This document shows, one piece after another, positions 42,482 through 51,962 of a stretch of DNA of 64,000 nt. The translations under genes and the position numbers were made by a program. Each line of letters opens with the position of its first letter. The stretch's first letter is position 1. The notes under the pieces are model-generated. The model had not been told where the DNA came from and made no database searches. It saw only the letters and a list, made by a program, of their open reading frames with translations. This DNA is from Muribaculaceae bacterium (lineage in GTDB: Bacteria; Bacteroidota; Bacteroidia; Bacteroidales; Muribaculaceae): NCBI GenBank assembly GCA_017409345.1, contig JAFQSX010000032.1:80462-144461 (forward strand). Reading direction: 5' to 3'.

Positions 42482-44013
42482 TTTTTACCGATATTTAGAA
42501 GTCCGTTATAGCATACTGTTACACAAGAACCGAAGTTGTCGCCAAACATCGAGCCTTGATCAAATGCAATTTGTGCTTTGAATGATAACCCTTTAATTGT
42601 AGGAGGATTGTAGTTTACTTCGGCCATCACCGAGGTGTTCTCTACCGCTTTTGCACGAGGAATACGTCCATCGCCCCATGCTTTGCGATATCCACCAAGG
42701 AGACGATAATCTACTGCATTACTGATGTTTCCCATTAATCCCACATGGAAGCCTCTCACGAGGTTGTCAACAAACATAGGATATCCATCGGTGTTATATA
42801 TTGGAGAACGCATGAATGGCGAGCCGATTGCCATGCCATAGTGTGCATAAGAGTTGTAGAAAGCATTGTTGTAGTATTCATCGCCACCTGTTGCTTGGTC
42901 AGTGATTGTTGTGCCGGGACTATCGGCCGAAGCCCAATGTATTGGTCCGGATTGATTGGTAAAATCAAGATATTCTACTACTGCACCATTAACCCATCCT
43001 TTGCGAGCACTTTTGTATTCAAGCCCCCAAAGACCATCAAACCCATTCATCTTGCCTATGCCTGAACCATCTTCCCATGGCCATTGGAAATATGCTTTTA
43101 ATTCATCGTCGTTTTTGAGTCGATATCGAGCCATGAAGTCCCAACTGCCTAGGTGGTTGCCTGCTACAAATCCCTCTTTGTCGCTCAGTTTTGGGATAAA
43201 CATCTCAAACATATCTCCGAGGTTGGCTGTGCGATGGTCGGTATGATCATATTTCCCATTACGATAATATTCGGTATAGCCGCCAAATTGCGCTGCTGCT
43301 TGCGCTCCGATTGTGATAGAGAATCGTTCATCGGGTTTGGTGCGGAAATAGGCACGTTTATATGAATACCATGTGTCTTGCGAAATGTGGCTATTGTAGT
43401 GGTTAAAGTGATTTCTAACCCAGTCATTGTCGGTAACTTTGCCGTATGAAATTTCTCCGCTTATTTGTACCCAACCATTAGTGAACGGAATGTTTTGAAA
43501 ATCGATAAATCCGGCACGCAATTCGGGAATGGGGCGAGAGTTGCCACTCTCAATCAAGTCCCCGCTTGTGAGACTATTGTTGAGCATTTTTGACGCATGT
43601 TCCTTGAGCCCGGCAGTGAGGAATACTCCACGATATTTTACCTCTCCATATAATTGTTGAAGCCATATATAAGCCGGTTTCTCGCTGTGAGAATCAAATT
43701 GTGAAGTAGTAGGGTTGAAACGTAAATATTCTACTCCCGAACTCCATCCGGTTAAAAAATCTACCCCAAAACCATAACTAAATCTAGTATCGGTTGAAAG
43801 AGGTTTCCAAGCACTCAATCGTAATAATGAGTTATCTCTTTGAGTTATTATTCCATGGTTGAGTGACGATATATAGTAGGGAGCAAAATCTCCATCCCCG
43901 ATAGTCCCTATTATAGTTGCTTTGTAATCAATAGGAACTTCGGCATTTATGGAAGTCATAATGCTCATTGCAAATATAACAGCGAATTTTCTTGCTGACT
44001 TAAAAATGCCCAT
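42478..44013 (-). CDS. Wzi-like capsule-assembly outer-membrane protein
   Basis: A 511-residue outer-membrane barrel. The start at 44013 gives a good signal peptide ending in SINA; an in-frame ATG 19 codons earlier adds a non-signal-like leader and is not favoured. The barrel includes FLTGWSSGVEYLRFNP, LYGEVKYRGVFLTAGLKEH and DQGSMFGDNFGSCVTV, as in Bacteroidetes Wzi/capsule-assembly proteins. It would help anchor or assemble capsule at the outer membrane. It lies just upstream of the nonulosonic genes in the same direction. Confidence 0.8.
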   Translation of the reverse strand: MGIFKSARKFAVIFAMSIMTSINAEVPIDYKATIIGTIGDGDFAPYYISSLNHGIITQRDNSLLRLSAWKPLSTDTRFSYGFGVDFLTGWSSGVEYLRFNPTTSQFDSHSEKPAYIWLQQLYGEVKYRGVFLTAGLKEHASKMLNNSLTSGDLIESGNSRPIPELRAGFIDFQNIPFTNGWVQISGEISYGKVTDNDWVRNHFNHYNSHISQDTWYSYKRAYFRTKPDERFSITIGAQAAAQFGGYTEYYRNGKYDHTDHRTANLGDMFEMFIPKLSDKEGFVAGNHLGSWDFMARYRLKNDDELKAYFQWPWEDGSGIGKMNGFDGLWGLEYKSARKGWVNGAVVEYLDFTNQSGPIHWASADSPGTTITDQATGGDEYYNNAFYNSYAHYGMAIGSPFMRSPIYNTDGYPMFVDNLVRGFHVGLMGNISNAVDYRLLGGYRKAWGDGRIPRAKAVENTSVMAEVNYNPPTIKGLSFKAQIAFDQGSMFGDNFGSCVTVCYNGLLNIGKK

Positions 44014-44081
44014 TTGTTTCAATTTAATTATTAATGTGTAAAGATAGTAATAAAAAATGTGAAGCATCATAATTTTGCAAT

Positions 44082-44114
44082 AAAAAAGGTGATAAATTTC
44101 GTATTTATCACCTT
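44082..44114 (-). terminator. Terminator after the Wzx-like gene
   Basis: Stem AAGGTGATAAA/TTTATCACCTT with a 7-base loop. On the minus strand it is followed by TTTTA. The rest of the 44115-44329 gap is AT-rich with nothing clear. Confidence 0.85.
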
Positions 44115-44329
44115 ATATATTTACATTGGCATAGATGTTTGTCTGTTAAATAAAATAAGTGAATCACAGACAATCCAAATATCCATAAACAAAAGTTAGA
44201 TTAAGATAATAATGTCATTAAGCCATGAATCTTAATGACTATGCAAATTTACATTTATCTATATATAAACACAAATATCCTGATGTTAAATGTTTGTTAA
44301 AATAGATGGCTGCTTTCTAGAAAAAGTAT

Positions 44330-45823
44330 TTATTGATGTTTTTTTCTGAAGCGATACATGACGTAATCAATAGCATCTTTCTGAATTTGAGAATGAAGTA
44401 GATGGTTTACTAATAAGTAAATAGATAACCCAACGACCGATTGTGCAATTAGTAGTAATATTACATTGCTGATTACCATTGAAAGTAAACACATGGGTAC
44501 GATAATAATGCACACTTGAATTAAATATGGGATTAAATCGGCCACATAAGCCCATCGTGAGCGATTAGTAAGTGGGGCAGTGACACATATCGTTGCTATC
44601 CAACAAATTGCTGACGCTATAACTTGTCCCCAAAGCAAAATTTTTACACCATATACAGGATCATTAGGTAGGGTCATTGCCATAAATGGGATTGTTGCAA
44701 TGAGTGCAATTATCGCTACGCTATCACGCACTACTTCCATATATACCACTAGGCGAGCCTTGCCAAGTGAAATGATATAGTTGTTGTAAAGAGAGTTAAG
44801 AACAGTAAATATACCTCTGACAAGGAGTAATTGAAACAATACTATTGAAGGATCCCATTTTGTGCCGAATAGAAGATGGAAAATGGGTGTGGCCATAACT
44901 ATTAGAAACCCTATTGCGGGGAATAAGAGATAGGCTGTGAACCGATTCATTTTGGTGGTAGTGCGAGTGTAGCGCTCAGGATCATCTTGCACTTGAGAAA
45001 GTACAGGAAGAAATGACGAGGTGAGAATTTGTGTTATTGACATAACACCCATTTTGCTCCATTTGTCTGATTGTGTGTAATATCCTAAACTCACCAATCC
45101 CACTCTGTTCCCAATGAAAAACGAATAAATATTTTGGAATAGAGTATTGAGAAATGAAGTAATCATCATACCTGAGCCGACATTGAAGAATGATTTCAAT
45201 GCATTCCACGAAAAAGTCAATGACGGAAGCCAATGACTTGTAAACCAGAGTATAGCCGATTTTATTGCGGCTAATGAAATCGTTTGCCACACAACAGCCC
45301 ATGCTCCATACCCATTGAGGGCTAATAGTATGCCAATGGCACCACTTATGATGAGACCAATTGAGTTGGATATTGCAATCATTTTTACATCCATTTTTTT
45401 CATCAATCGGTTGGTCTGTACGATTGCTGAAGCATTGAGTATAAATGATAGGAACATCACTCTTGATAGAGGAATTATGCGAGGGTCGTTTTGGAAACAC
45501 CATGCAATGAGAGGAGCACAAACCCATAATATGGCATAAATGAGGGTTGCAATGCCTATGTTAAACCACAATACGGTGCTATAATCTACCTGAGTGGGAT
45601 TTTTGCGTTGAATAAGAGCATAGGAAAATCCACTATCTATAAATAACGAGGCAAATGCTTGAAATACTAAAGTTGCGCCAACTAATCCAAAATCTTCTTG
45701 CGACAACACTCTTGCAAGTACAATGCCGGTGACGGCATAAAGCACTTGAGATAGTACACGATCAATAAAATTCCATTTAATGGTACGCGCTGTGCGAAGT
45801 TTTAAATCGGCAGTGTCGCTCAT
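44330..45823 (-). CDS. Wzx-like lipid-linked oligosaccharide flippase (PST family)
   Basis: A 497-residue inner-membrane protein with about 12-14 helices. The N-terminus (ARTIKWNFIDRVLSQVLYAVTGIVLARVLSQEDFGLVG) is typical of the polysaccharide transport branch of the MATE-like superfamily. It moves undecaprenyl-linked sugar units across the membrane. It lies 36 bases after the DUF2807 gene. With the Wzi-like and nonulosonic genes nearby it fits surface glycan export. Confidence 0.87.
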   Translation of the reverse strand: MSDTADLKLRTARTIKWNFIDRVLSQVLYAVTGIVLARVLSQEDFGLVGATLVFQAFASLFIDSGFSYALIQRKNPTQVDYSTVLWFNIGIATLIYAILWVCAPLIAWCFQNDPRIIPLSRVMFLSFILNASAIVQTNRLMKKMDVKMIAISNSIGLIISGAIGILLALNGYGAWAVVWQTISLAAIKSAILWFTSHWLPSLTFSWNALKSFFNVGSGMMITSFLNTLFQNIYSFFIGNRVGLVSLGYYTQSDKWSKMGVMSITQILTSSFLPVLSQVQDDPERYTRTTTKMNRFTAYLLFPAIGFLIVMATPIFHLLFGTKWDPSIVLFQLLLVRGIFTVLNSLYNNYIISLGKARLVVYMEVVRDSVAIIALIATIPFMAMTLPNDPVYGVKILLWGQVIASAICWIATICVTAPLTNRSRWAYVADLIPYLIQVCIIIVPMCLLSMVISNVILLLIAQSVVGLSIYLLVNHLLHSQIQKDAIDYVMYRFRKKHQ

Positions 45824-45859
45824 TGTAGCAGTATCGCTATAATTTCAGTATGGTAGTAG

Positions 45860-46570
45860 TTATTTTTCGTTGTCAAGAGGTATGATCTTGACTCCTACCG
45901 AACGTTTTTTTATTTGTTCGGGATTGCCTTTATAATATACCTTTCCTGATGATGCTCCTGCGACATTAAGCGAAGTTAGTGCTTGACATCCTATTGTACC
46001 GGTTCCGAGCATCACACATTTTGTGTCATTAGATACTAATTCATCGGCTTGAATTGTACCTGTCCCGGTGCAACTTAATTTGGCCGATTCACATTTCCCA
46101 TATAATATTAATTGACCATTACCGGTGTCAATTGAGCCGTCGAGATATGTTACATCAATCCCTTTTACGATTAATCGTCCATTACCAATGAGACGGGCTT
46201 TAAAATTGGGGCATGAAGCCACGTTTAAAACTCTTACAGTTGAGTCTCCACTATTTTCTACTTTTGTGAGAAATTTAGAATAAACAGTTACAGTAGGGAG
46301 ATTCTTATAATCAATACCATCGGTGGCTATTTGCATTTCAAGTCGCCCCTTGGTGTTGTTAAACATTAATACTGATGCTAATTCATCGGTTGCGATAAAC
46401 ACTGCACGACCGGTAGAATCGGGGTTGCACACATAATTTACATTTATTCCCTCTATAACTTTTAATTCTGTAAAGTCTTTTACGTCAAGTTCGTAACGAG
46501 AAAGTTTTTGTGCCGAAACAACACTTGTTACAATGATTAAGAGGATAATTGTCAAGAATGTTTTTTTCAT
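45860..46570 (-). CDS. DUF2807 (head GIN domain-like) exported protein
   Basis: A 236-residue secreted protein with an N-terminal signal peptide. The repeated beta-rungs with N/G turns (ELKVIEGINVNYV, GRLEMQI, LIGNGRLIVKGIDVTYLDGSIDTGNGQLILYG) match the right-handed beta-helix of DUF2807 proteins. It lies 27 bases downstream of a second DUF2807-like gene. The role is not known; related proteins are thought to act in adhesion or envelope structure. Confidence 0.75.
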   Translation of the reverse strand: MKKTFLTIILLIIVTSVVSAQKLSRYELDVKDFTELKVIEGINVNYVCNPDSTGRAVFIATDELASVLMFNNTKGRLEMQIATDGIDYKNLPTVTVYSKFLTKVENSGDSTVRVLNVASCPNFKARLIGNGRLIVKGIDVTYLDGSIDTGNGQLILYGKCESAKLSCTGTGTIQADELVSNDTKCVMLGTGTIGCQALTSLNVAGASSGKVYYKGNPEQIKKRSVGVKIIPLDNEK

Positions 46571-46597
46571 AATTATTATGTTCTATTTAGATGTGAT

Positions 46598-47392
46598 TTA
46601 ATCGTTTTTAATTGTTATTACACCTGAGCCATTGGCTTTATTATTACTTAAATTCTTAAATGCTAACTTAGATGCATTAATGTTGCCGGCATTGTTTGAA
46701 ATTAATGATAACTCTTTGACCTTGCCTTGCAGTGTGAAACTACCGGTGCTATTGGTTGTAAAAGAGGCTTTGCGCACGAGCAAGTCGTTAAAATTCATAT
46801 CGGAATTCCCATTTATAATAAATGCACCATTGAATGCTTTTAATGTTTTGGCTTTTATCTCACCATTTCCATTATTTACAGTTGCCAATCGGCGGGCCTC
46901 TACATTGCGAACTAATATTTTACCATCGCCATTATTGACCATGCTCAACAGGTGTGCTTGCAGATTGTCAATCTTTATTGCTCCGTTGGCATTTTGTATA
47001 AGATGAAGCCGTTTTAATCGTGGTACATCTTTAACTAAAATGTTGCCACTGCCATTCATTATCAATGCTTTTAGTGAGTCATTGCAGAATACCACAATGC
47101 GCGACGCCACCATGTCGTTATCAGTATCACCATCAATAATTAATTGGTTGCCTTCGTTACGGCAATCAATACGTTGAGATGTTTCCTTGGTAGTGTTATA
47201 TACTACATATCTATGTAATTCGGGGCGAAAACGACATTCAATTGTGATATTGCCATTTACGATTATCTCGTCAAAATTGTGAGCCGCAGCCAATACTACG
47301 CGATTGTTGATATCTATTTTATCTTGTGCATTTGTTGAAATGATACAAAGTGCAACAAACAAAAATAAAGAAAAAAATCGTTTCATAATCAT
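46598..47392 (-). CDS. DUF2807-like exported protein
   Basis: A 264-residue secreted protein with a signal peptide (MKRFFSLFLFVALCIISTNA). The mature part repeats short strands with NGxG or NGN turns (LIMNGSGNILVKD, ATVNNGNGEIKAKTL, FIINGNSDMNFND). The ATG at 47392 overlaps the dus stop (ATGA); an ATG at 47386 is equally good. The two adjacent DUF2807-like genes probably arose by duplication but now differ widely. Confidence 0.72.
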   Translation of the reverse strand: MIMKRFFSLFLFVALCIISTNAQDKIDINNRVVLAAAHNFDEIIVNGNITIECRFRPELHRYVVYNTTKETSQRIDCRNEGNQLIIDGDTDNDMVASRIVVFCNDSLKALIMNGSGNILVKDVPRLKRLHLIQNANGAIKIDNLQAHLLSMVNNGDGKILVRNVEARRLATVNNGNGEIKAKTLKAFNGAFIINGNSDMNFNDLLVRKASFTTNSTGSFTLQGKVKELSLISNNAGNINASKLAFKNLSNNKANGSGVITIKND

Positions 47393-48402
47393 TCGTTTTT
47401 AGAGGGGAGAGATTGTATATTGGGTATGATTTCTGTTTCAACGCGATGCAGAATTTCGTCAAGTTCGGCAAAATTGTCGGCACGAAGCATGGCTATGCGA
47501 GTGTCGCGGAAAAATGGGATACCCTTGAAAAGAGGAGATGTTGCCAAGTGGCGACGAATATGTAGAATTCCACGATATTCATCAATGCGATCAATGCTTT
47601 CGGCAATCTGTCGGCGTAAAATCTTGAATTTCTCAGAAATAGGCAATTCTTCTCCACGACTACCGGTCAGAAGCATCTGTTTCATATCATGGAATATCCA
47701 AGGAGCGCCTATTGATGCTCGCCCAACCATCACTCCGTCAACACCATATCGTTCAAAGGCTTCAACCAATCGTTCGGGAGTAGTGATATCGCCATTGCCG
47801 ATTAGAGGAATTGTCAATCGGGGATTTTCTTTCACGCGGGCTATCATTTCCCAATCGGCATCACCGGTATACATCTGTGAGCGAGTGCGACCATGTACGG
47901 TGAGAGCCTTTATCCCACAATCTTGAAGTTGCTCGGCAAGTTCCACGATTATTTTGCTATTATGATCCCATCCTAAACGAGTTTTTACCGTAACCGGAAT
48001 TTTAACAGCATTGACAACAGCACGTGTAATTTCAAGCATTTTGGGAATGTCGCGAAGCATTCCGGCTCCGGCACCTTTTCCTGCCACCTTCTTTACAGGG
48101 CAACCAAAGTTTATGTCAAGAATGTCGGGACAAGCTTCTTCCACAATTTTAGCGGCCTCAACCATTGGAGCAACTTCACGACCATAAATTTGGATAGCAG
48201 TGGGGCGTTCTCCCGGGTCAATAGATAGTTTGCGAGTAGTGGAATTAATGTTGCGAATTAGTGCATCGGCCGATACGAACTCGGTATATACCATATCAGC
48301 CCCTTGTTCCTTGCAGATCAAGCGAAAAGAAAGGTCGGTAACATCTTCCATAGGAGCCAACATCACCGGACGATTACCCAAGTCAATATCTCCGATTTTC
48401 AT
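47389..48402 (-). CDS. dusB: tRNA-dihydrouridine synthase (DusB-like)
   Basis: A 337-residue FMN enzyme that reduces uridines in tRNA. Visible features are LAPMEDVTDLSFR near residues 15-27, DINFGCPVKKVAGKGAGAGML (near 97-117) with the catalytic cysteine, VKTRLGWD, VHGRTRSQMYTG, and GNGDI. A -7-like TATCTTCG on the minus strand (48431-48424) lies 21 bases before the ATG. It heads an operon with the two DUF2807 genes and the flippase. Confidence 0.93.
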   Translation of the reverse strand: MKIGDIDLGNRPVMLAPMEDVTDLSFRLICKEQGADMVYTEFVSADALIRNINSTTRKLSIDPGERPTAIQIYGREVAPMVEAAKIVEEACPDILDINFGCPVKKVAGKGAGAGMLRDIPKMLEITRAVVNAVKIPVTVKTRLGWDHNSKIIVELAEQLQDCGIKALTVHGRTRSQMYTGDADWEMIARVKENPRLTIPLIGNGDITTPERLVEAFERYGVDGVMVGRASIGAPWIFHDMKQMLLTGSRGEELPISEKFKILRRQIAESIDRIDEYRGILHIRRHLATSPLFKGIPFFRDTRIAMLRADNFAELDEILHRVETEIIPNIQSLPSKNE

Positions 48403-48755
48403 ATAGTATCACTAATATAACCACGAAGATACTAATTTTATAGCGATTATCCATTATTTTAAGCATTTTTGGATAAAAAATGAGGAATAATGGGCACTCC
48501 TCTGCAATAATCACCACATCAATACAGTAAACTCGCTACTCTGCTCAAATTGCCACCTTAATGATAAAAAACAAAAAATCACCCCTTATGTTAGAAAAAT
48601 GTGAGGATTTGCTCAAAAAGTGATTCTTCTCCGATTGGACAAAACAAATTTTGGAAACAAATTAAGTAAATGAACGGTCAAAATAAGGTGTGATTGCGTT
48701 AAAATGGGAGAATTTGACGCAATCACACTATATTGTGGCAATGAAAGATTTGCGG
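48403..48755. other. Gene-free gap between dusB and the MORN gene
   Basis: The gap holds the dusB -7 element at 48424-48431 and an inverted repeat at 48689-48729. A weaker pairing AATCAC/GTGATT (near 48570 and 48619) is also present. No protein-like frame or RNA family is recognised in the rest. Confidence 0.6.
48689..48729 (-). terminator. Long inverted repeat downstream of the MORN gene
   Basis: Perfect 12-base arms GTGTGATTGCGT/ACGCAATCACAC with a 17-base loop. It lies 26 bases after the MORN gene stop. On the minus strand the tail is CTTATTTTGACC, a weak T run, so it is a probable terminator. Confidence 0.6.
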
Positions 48756-49808
48756 CTATTTGTCTTCGTTGCTTGAATGAGGAAAGTCTTTCCCTTTGGC
48801 TTCCCATTTTTTTCGGAGTTTTTTCATTTTTGATTGCCAATTCTTAATTTCGCTGTCAGAGGCTTCGCGATTTCCGGCAAATGCGGCTGATAACATACTG
48901 TCATATCTGCTATAAGTCGCTTTGTCTGAATTGTAATTGGATTGGTCAGACAGACTATTTTTTTCGTTCTTTTGTTGTTTGTTGTTTTTGGACGATCCAC
49001 TGTTTGAAGAAGAACTGTTATATGTGTCTTCAGAGTAGCTTGCAGAAGATGGATTGATGGTTTCGTGCATCTCAGATATAATCTGAGAACCTTCTACAAG
49101 AAGATTTGCGAAGGTATTGATTAATTCCATGCGTTCTTTTTCTTGATTTATTTTGAATTTTTCTCTACGTGCGTCTTGTTCATGACTAAATGCAATAGGA
49201 TAGTATAAGCCATCTTCAATATTAAATACACCCCAGTTTTTAGGTGGAATAATTAATATCCCAACTCCGTATTTTGATCCATTTTTAACATTGCAAAGAG
49301 TATATCCTGTGTCGTCTAAAAAAATGCCAATACCATTAGGTATATTATTAATTGTTTCGCCAACGAATAGTTCTCCATTAATTTCAGTAATTGAGAAACG
49401 CTGAATAGAATCGGGTGCTGATAGAAATTGTTCAATAGGTTTGTCATTTGAGAATTCACCTTTATAGATTAATTCTCCGATATTATTGTACAATATTCCA
49501 TAACCTTCTTTTTTGCCTCTAAACCATTTCCCTACATAAATACAGCCGTCATAGCAATTTTTAATGGGTTGGTCTGTGGGGTTGATTTGTATTCCTTTTC
49601 CATGAAACTTTCCTCTACTAAAGTCTCCAGCATAAATGCCACTTTTATTGAATTTAAGAATGCCCATTCCATTGTATTCTTTGCCATTAGTTCCAGTCTG
49701 TCCATAATAAGAAATGTCATTTTCAGGAAAGAATACATCTGCAATATTTTGTGAATGTACGCAAAACGAGGAATATAATAATGTAATTAAAATAAAGTAT
49801 TTTATCAT
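48756..49808 (-). CDS. Exported MORN-repeat protein
   Basis: A 350-residue protein with a signal peptide (MIKYFILITLLYSSFCVHS). MORN repeats run from about residues 40 to 200, e.g. YAGDFSRGKFHGKG, YVGKWFRGKKEGYG, YKGEFSNDK, FVGETINNIPNGIG. The C-terminal third is a hydrophilic Ser/Asn/Lys-rich linker (SSSNSGSSKNNKQQKNEKN) and a basic tail. An in-frame ATG four codons upstream (49820) is possible. MORN proteins bind lipids or act as scaffolds; the role here is unknown. Confidence 0.75.
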   Translation of the reverse strand: MIKYFILITLLYSSFCVHSQNIADVFFPENDISYYGQTGTNGKEYNGMGILKFNKSGIYAGDFSRGKFHGKGIQINPTDQPIKNCYDGCIYVGKWFRGKKEGYGILYNNIGELIYKGEFSNDKPIEQFLSAPDSIQRFSITEINGELFVGETINNIPNGIGIFLDDTGYTLCNVKNGSKYGVGILIIPPKNWGVFNIEDGLYYPIAFSHEQDARREKFKINQEKERMELINTFANLLVEGSQIISEMHETINPSSASYSEDTYNSSSSNSGSSKNNKQQKNEKNSLSDQSNYNSDKATYSRYDSMLSAAFAGNREASDSEIKNWQSKMKKLRKKWEAKGKDFPHSSNEDK

Positions 49809-49899
49809 AATATTTAACATTTGTGGAGTTGTGTTATGTGAAAATAAAGAGTGAGATTGAATAAATGAATCTCACTCCAAATGTATAGAAGAATTATAA

Positions 49900-50358
49900 T
49901 TAATCTTCGGCAATATAGTCGGGATTTATTTCAAAATCTTTTGTCTTTTTCGTCTTTTTTAGAAACTCTTTTTCTGTTAATTCCCTGATTTTATATTTGA
50001 CATCGCCATGGACAAGTTCTATATAATATGTTTTCCCATCTTCAAGATCAAGAGTAAAAGAGTCGGACCAATCTTTTGTGTGATCTTTGTTAGAGTATTC
50101 ATAAGAAATAATTGTTTTACCTTCATTTTTAAAAATGCATTTCCGAATAGCTTTTTTATGCCTAGGCAAAAGACCATATAACATTTTTATAAATGGTGTT
50201 TCTATTGTAATTTCGCCACTATTAGCACCATTTACAGACACATGAAATGTCGGAAGTGTGGTCTTTGCATTTACTAAAAGATACACAGTCGATTCAGCCT
50301 TTGTACTACCCAAACCAAGTGAAAAGATGCATAGCATCAAAAAAATAATTTTTTTCAT
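49900..50358 (-). CDS. Hypothetical secreted protein
   Basis: A 152-residue protein with a signal peptide ending near STKA (residue 21). The rest is beta-rich (VYLLVNAKTTLPTFHVSVNG, GKTIISYEYSN, GKTYYIELVHGDVKYKIRELTEKEF). It may be a small periplasmic or surface domain. No family was recognised. It lies between the MORN gene and the 6S-like RNA, all on the minus strand, with no clear promoter of its own. Confidence 0.6.
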   Translation of the reverse strand: MKKIIFLMLCIFSLGLGSTKAESTVYLLVNAKTTLPTFHVSVNGANSGEITIETPFIKMLYGLLPRHKKAIRKCIFKNEGKTIISYEYSNKDHTKDWSDSFTLDLEDGKTYYIELVHGDVKYKIRELTEKEFLKKTKKTKDFEINPDYIAED

Positions 50359-50404
50359 AAAAATAATATTTTAGTGAGAGTGCTGTCCCCAACTCTCATT
50401 TAAT

Positions 50405-50612
50405 AAAAAAAAGAAACGTGGGACAACTATGCCACGTCTATTGAGAGGGTCGTAGGAAACCTTTAAAGAAGATGGGGATAGCAGCCCACGCCATATAGCG
50501 TGAGAACCGCTTTGTTATCCTCTCTTTAATGTGAAAATTTCCTACGTTTTCTCAATAAGAGATAAGCAAAACGCTTCTAATAATAAAATATGTCTTGTCA
50601 CAAATTACAATG
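50405..50612 (-). ncRNA. ssrS: 6S-like RNA (Bacteroidales-1 type candidate)
   Basis: A transcript of about 208 bases bounded by a promoter and a terminator with no reading frame. The main body is a long rod: TTGAGA and CGTAGGAAA at one end pair with TTTCCTACG and TCTCAA at the other (50440-50459 with 50538-50556). TTAAAGA/TCTTTAA and GGATA/TATCC pair next, leaving an internal bubble, and CACGC-loop-GCGTG forms the tip. This rod-with-bubble form is that of 6S RNA, which binds RNA polymerase. A 5' hairpin (50594-50617) precedes it. The terminator ACGTGG/CCACGT with TTCTTTTTTTT ends it. Confidence 0.6.
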
Positions 50613-50618
50613 ACAAGG

Positions 50619-50626
50619 CAAAGTTA
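50619..50626 (-). promoter_or_regulatory. -7 element of the 6S-like RNA
   Basis: On the minus strand TAACTTTG followed by CC, with TTGG 18 bases upstream. It places the start of the RNA at about 50612-50615. Confidence 0.65.
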
Positions 50627-50734
50627 GTTAAATATTTTTGAAATCCAATAATATATTGTTTGCTTTAGAGAAAATAAGGGGATTTATTTTGCAAAATAGA
50701 AAAGATACAAATTACTTCGTTGAAATACTTTTTA

Positions 50735-51958
50735 TTAAGTGAAAGATAGGGTGGAGGTGTTTTGGGTGATGGATTGTGCTATTTGTTGTACCTGTTCGGG
50801 GGTGATGGCGTTGATGCGGTCGAGTACTTCGTCATTTGATGCTACATGGTTGTGGTAGAGCATTGAACGACCGGTGGTGATGGCTGCTTGTTCGCGGTTT
50901 TCCGAAGCCACAATAAGTTGGCCGAGGTATTGTTTTTTAGCGGCCTCTATCTGTTTTGATGTGAGGGCTTTTGATGCTAATGAGTCGAGTTGGTTTATAA
51001 TCAATCTTCGGCAACGATTGAGATCGTTATGGTCGCAACCAAAGTATATGGCGAAGGCTCCACTATCGGTAAACATCGCCGATGACGCTTCCACGGTGTA
51101 AACTAATCCACGGCGTTCACGAAGCGAAACGTTAAGAAGTGAATTCATCCCCGGACCGCCAACTATGTTGGTAAATAGGGCAGTGGGATAACGCTGTTCG
51201 GAATACATGCCTTCGATGCGGCTGCCCATTATTGTGTGGCATTGGTGGTTGCCAAGGTCGCGTTTGATGTCAAATGTGGCCACTTTATTGGGAATAACGC
51301 GATTAATAGGCGCTAATTGGTTGGAGAGTGACCCAAAATGCTTTTCTGCAATCTTAAACACTTTTGAAGGACGTTCACTTCCCATATAGAAAAATACCAT
51401 ATTGGGCCCGGTGTAATAACGTGCCAGATATTGACGGCACACCTCGGAGGTGAATGTGGCTATTGTTGTGGTGTTGCCTAGAATGTTGTGTCCCAAAGAT
51501 GATCCTTCAAACATTAGGTCTTCAAAATCATCAAAAATTGCTTCGGAAGGACTATCCAGATATGAGTTAATCTCATCGGCCACAACTTCGCGCTCTTTGT
51601 CAAGTTCGGCTGACGGGAATTGAGACGAAGTAACGAGGTCGGCAATAAGGTCAATGGCACGGTTGAGGTTGCCCGAAGGAAATATTGAATAGAGCATTGT
51701 TTCTTCCTTGGTTGTGTAGGCATTGAGTTCACCTCCCACTGCTTCCATGCGGTTGATAATGTGCCAAGCGCGTCGGTGATTGGTGCCTTTGAAAATGGTA
51801 TGTTCCACAAAGTGAGCCAATCCAAAATGTTTGGGATTTTCGTCACGACTGCCCACATTTACAGCCACTCCACAATATTCAACACTTGAATTGGATTGAC
51901 GATGAACGATACGAAGTCCGTTAGAGAGCGTATGATATGAATAAATATTATCGGCCAT
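50735..51958 (-). CDS. M16-family zinc metallopeptidase
   Basis: A 407-residue peptidase of the pitrilysin/processing-peptidase family. The inverted zinc motif is HFVEH (about residues 47-51), followed by the third ligand in EREVVADEINSY. The second half carries RERRGLVYTVEAS. The ATG at 51958 follows the ispG stop by 4 bases; an ATG at 51976 lies inside ispG and is less likely. It probably degrades peptides in the cytoplasm, as it has no signal peptide. Confidence 0.9.
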   Translation of the reverse strand: MADNIYSYHTLSNGLRIVHRQSNSSVEYCGVAVNVGSRDENPKHFGLAHFVEHTIFKGTNHRRAWHIINRMEAVGGELNAYTTKEETMLYSIFPSGNLNRAIDLIADLVTSSQFPSAELDKEREVVADEINSYLDSPSEAIFDDFEDLMFEGSSLGHNILGNTTTIATFTSEVCRQYLARYYTGPNMVFFYMGSERPSKVFKIAEKHFGSLSNQLAPINRVIPNKVATFDIKRDLGNHQCHTIMGSRIEGMYSEQRYPTALFTNIVGGPGMNSLLNVSLRERRGLVYTVEASSAMFTDSGAFAIYFGCDHNDLNRCRRLIINQLDSLASKALTSKQIEAAKKQYLGQLIVASENREQAAITTGRSMLYHNHVASNDEVLDRINAITPEQVQQIAQSITQNTSTLSFT

Positions 51959-51962
51959 TATT

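Noticed and set aside
44982-45527. A 181-codon minus-strand frame inside the flippase gene
   Set aside because: It is an alternative frame of the same strand inside a clear membrane protein gene.
47420-47926. A 168-codon plus-strand frame antisense to dusB
   Set aside because: It is the complement of conserved dusB sequence, with no signal or family of its own.
50375-50398. TGAGAGT/ACTCTCA hairpin between the 6S-like RNA and the next gene
   Set aside because: It lies beyond the RNA terminator and has no T run; it could be a UTR hairpin, but nothing more is supported.
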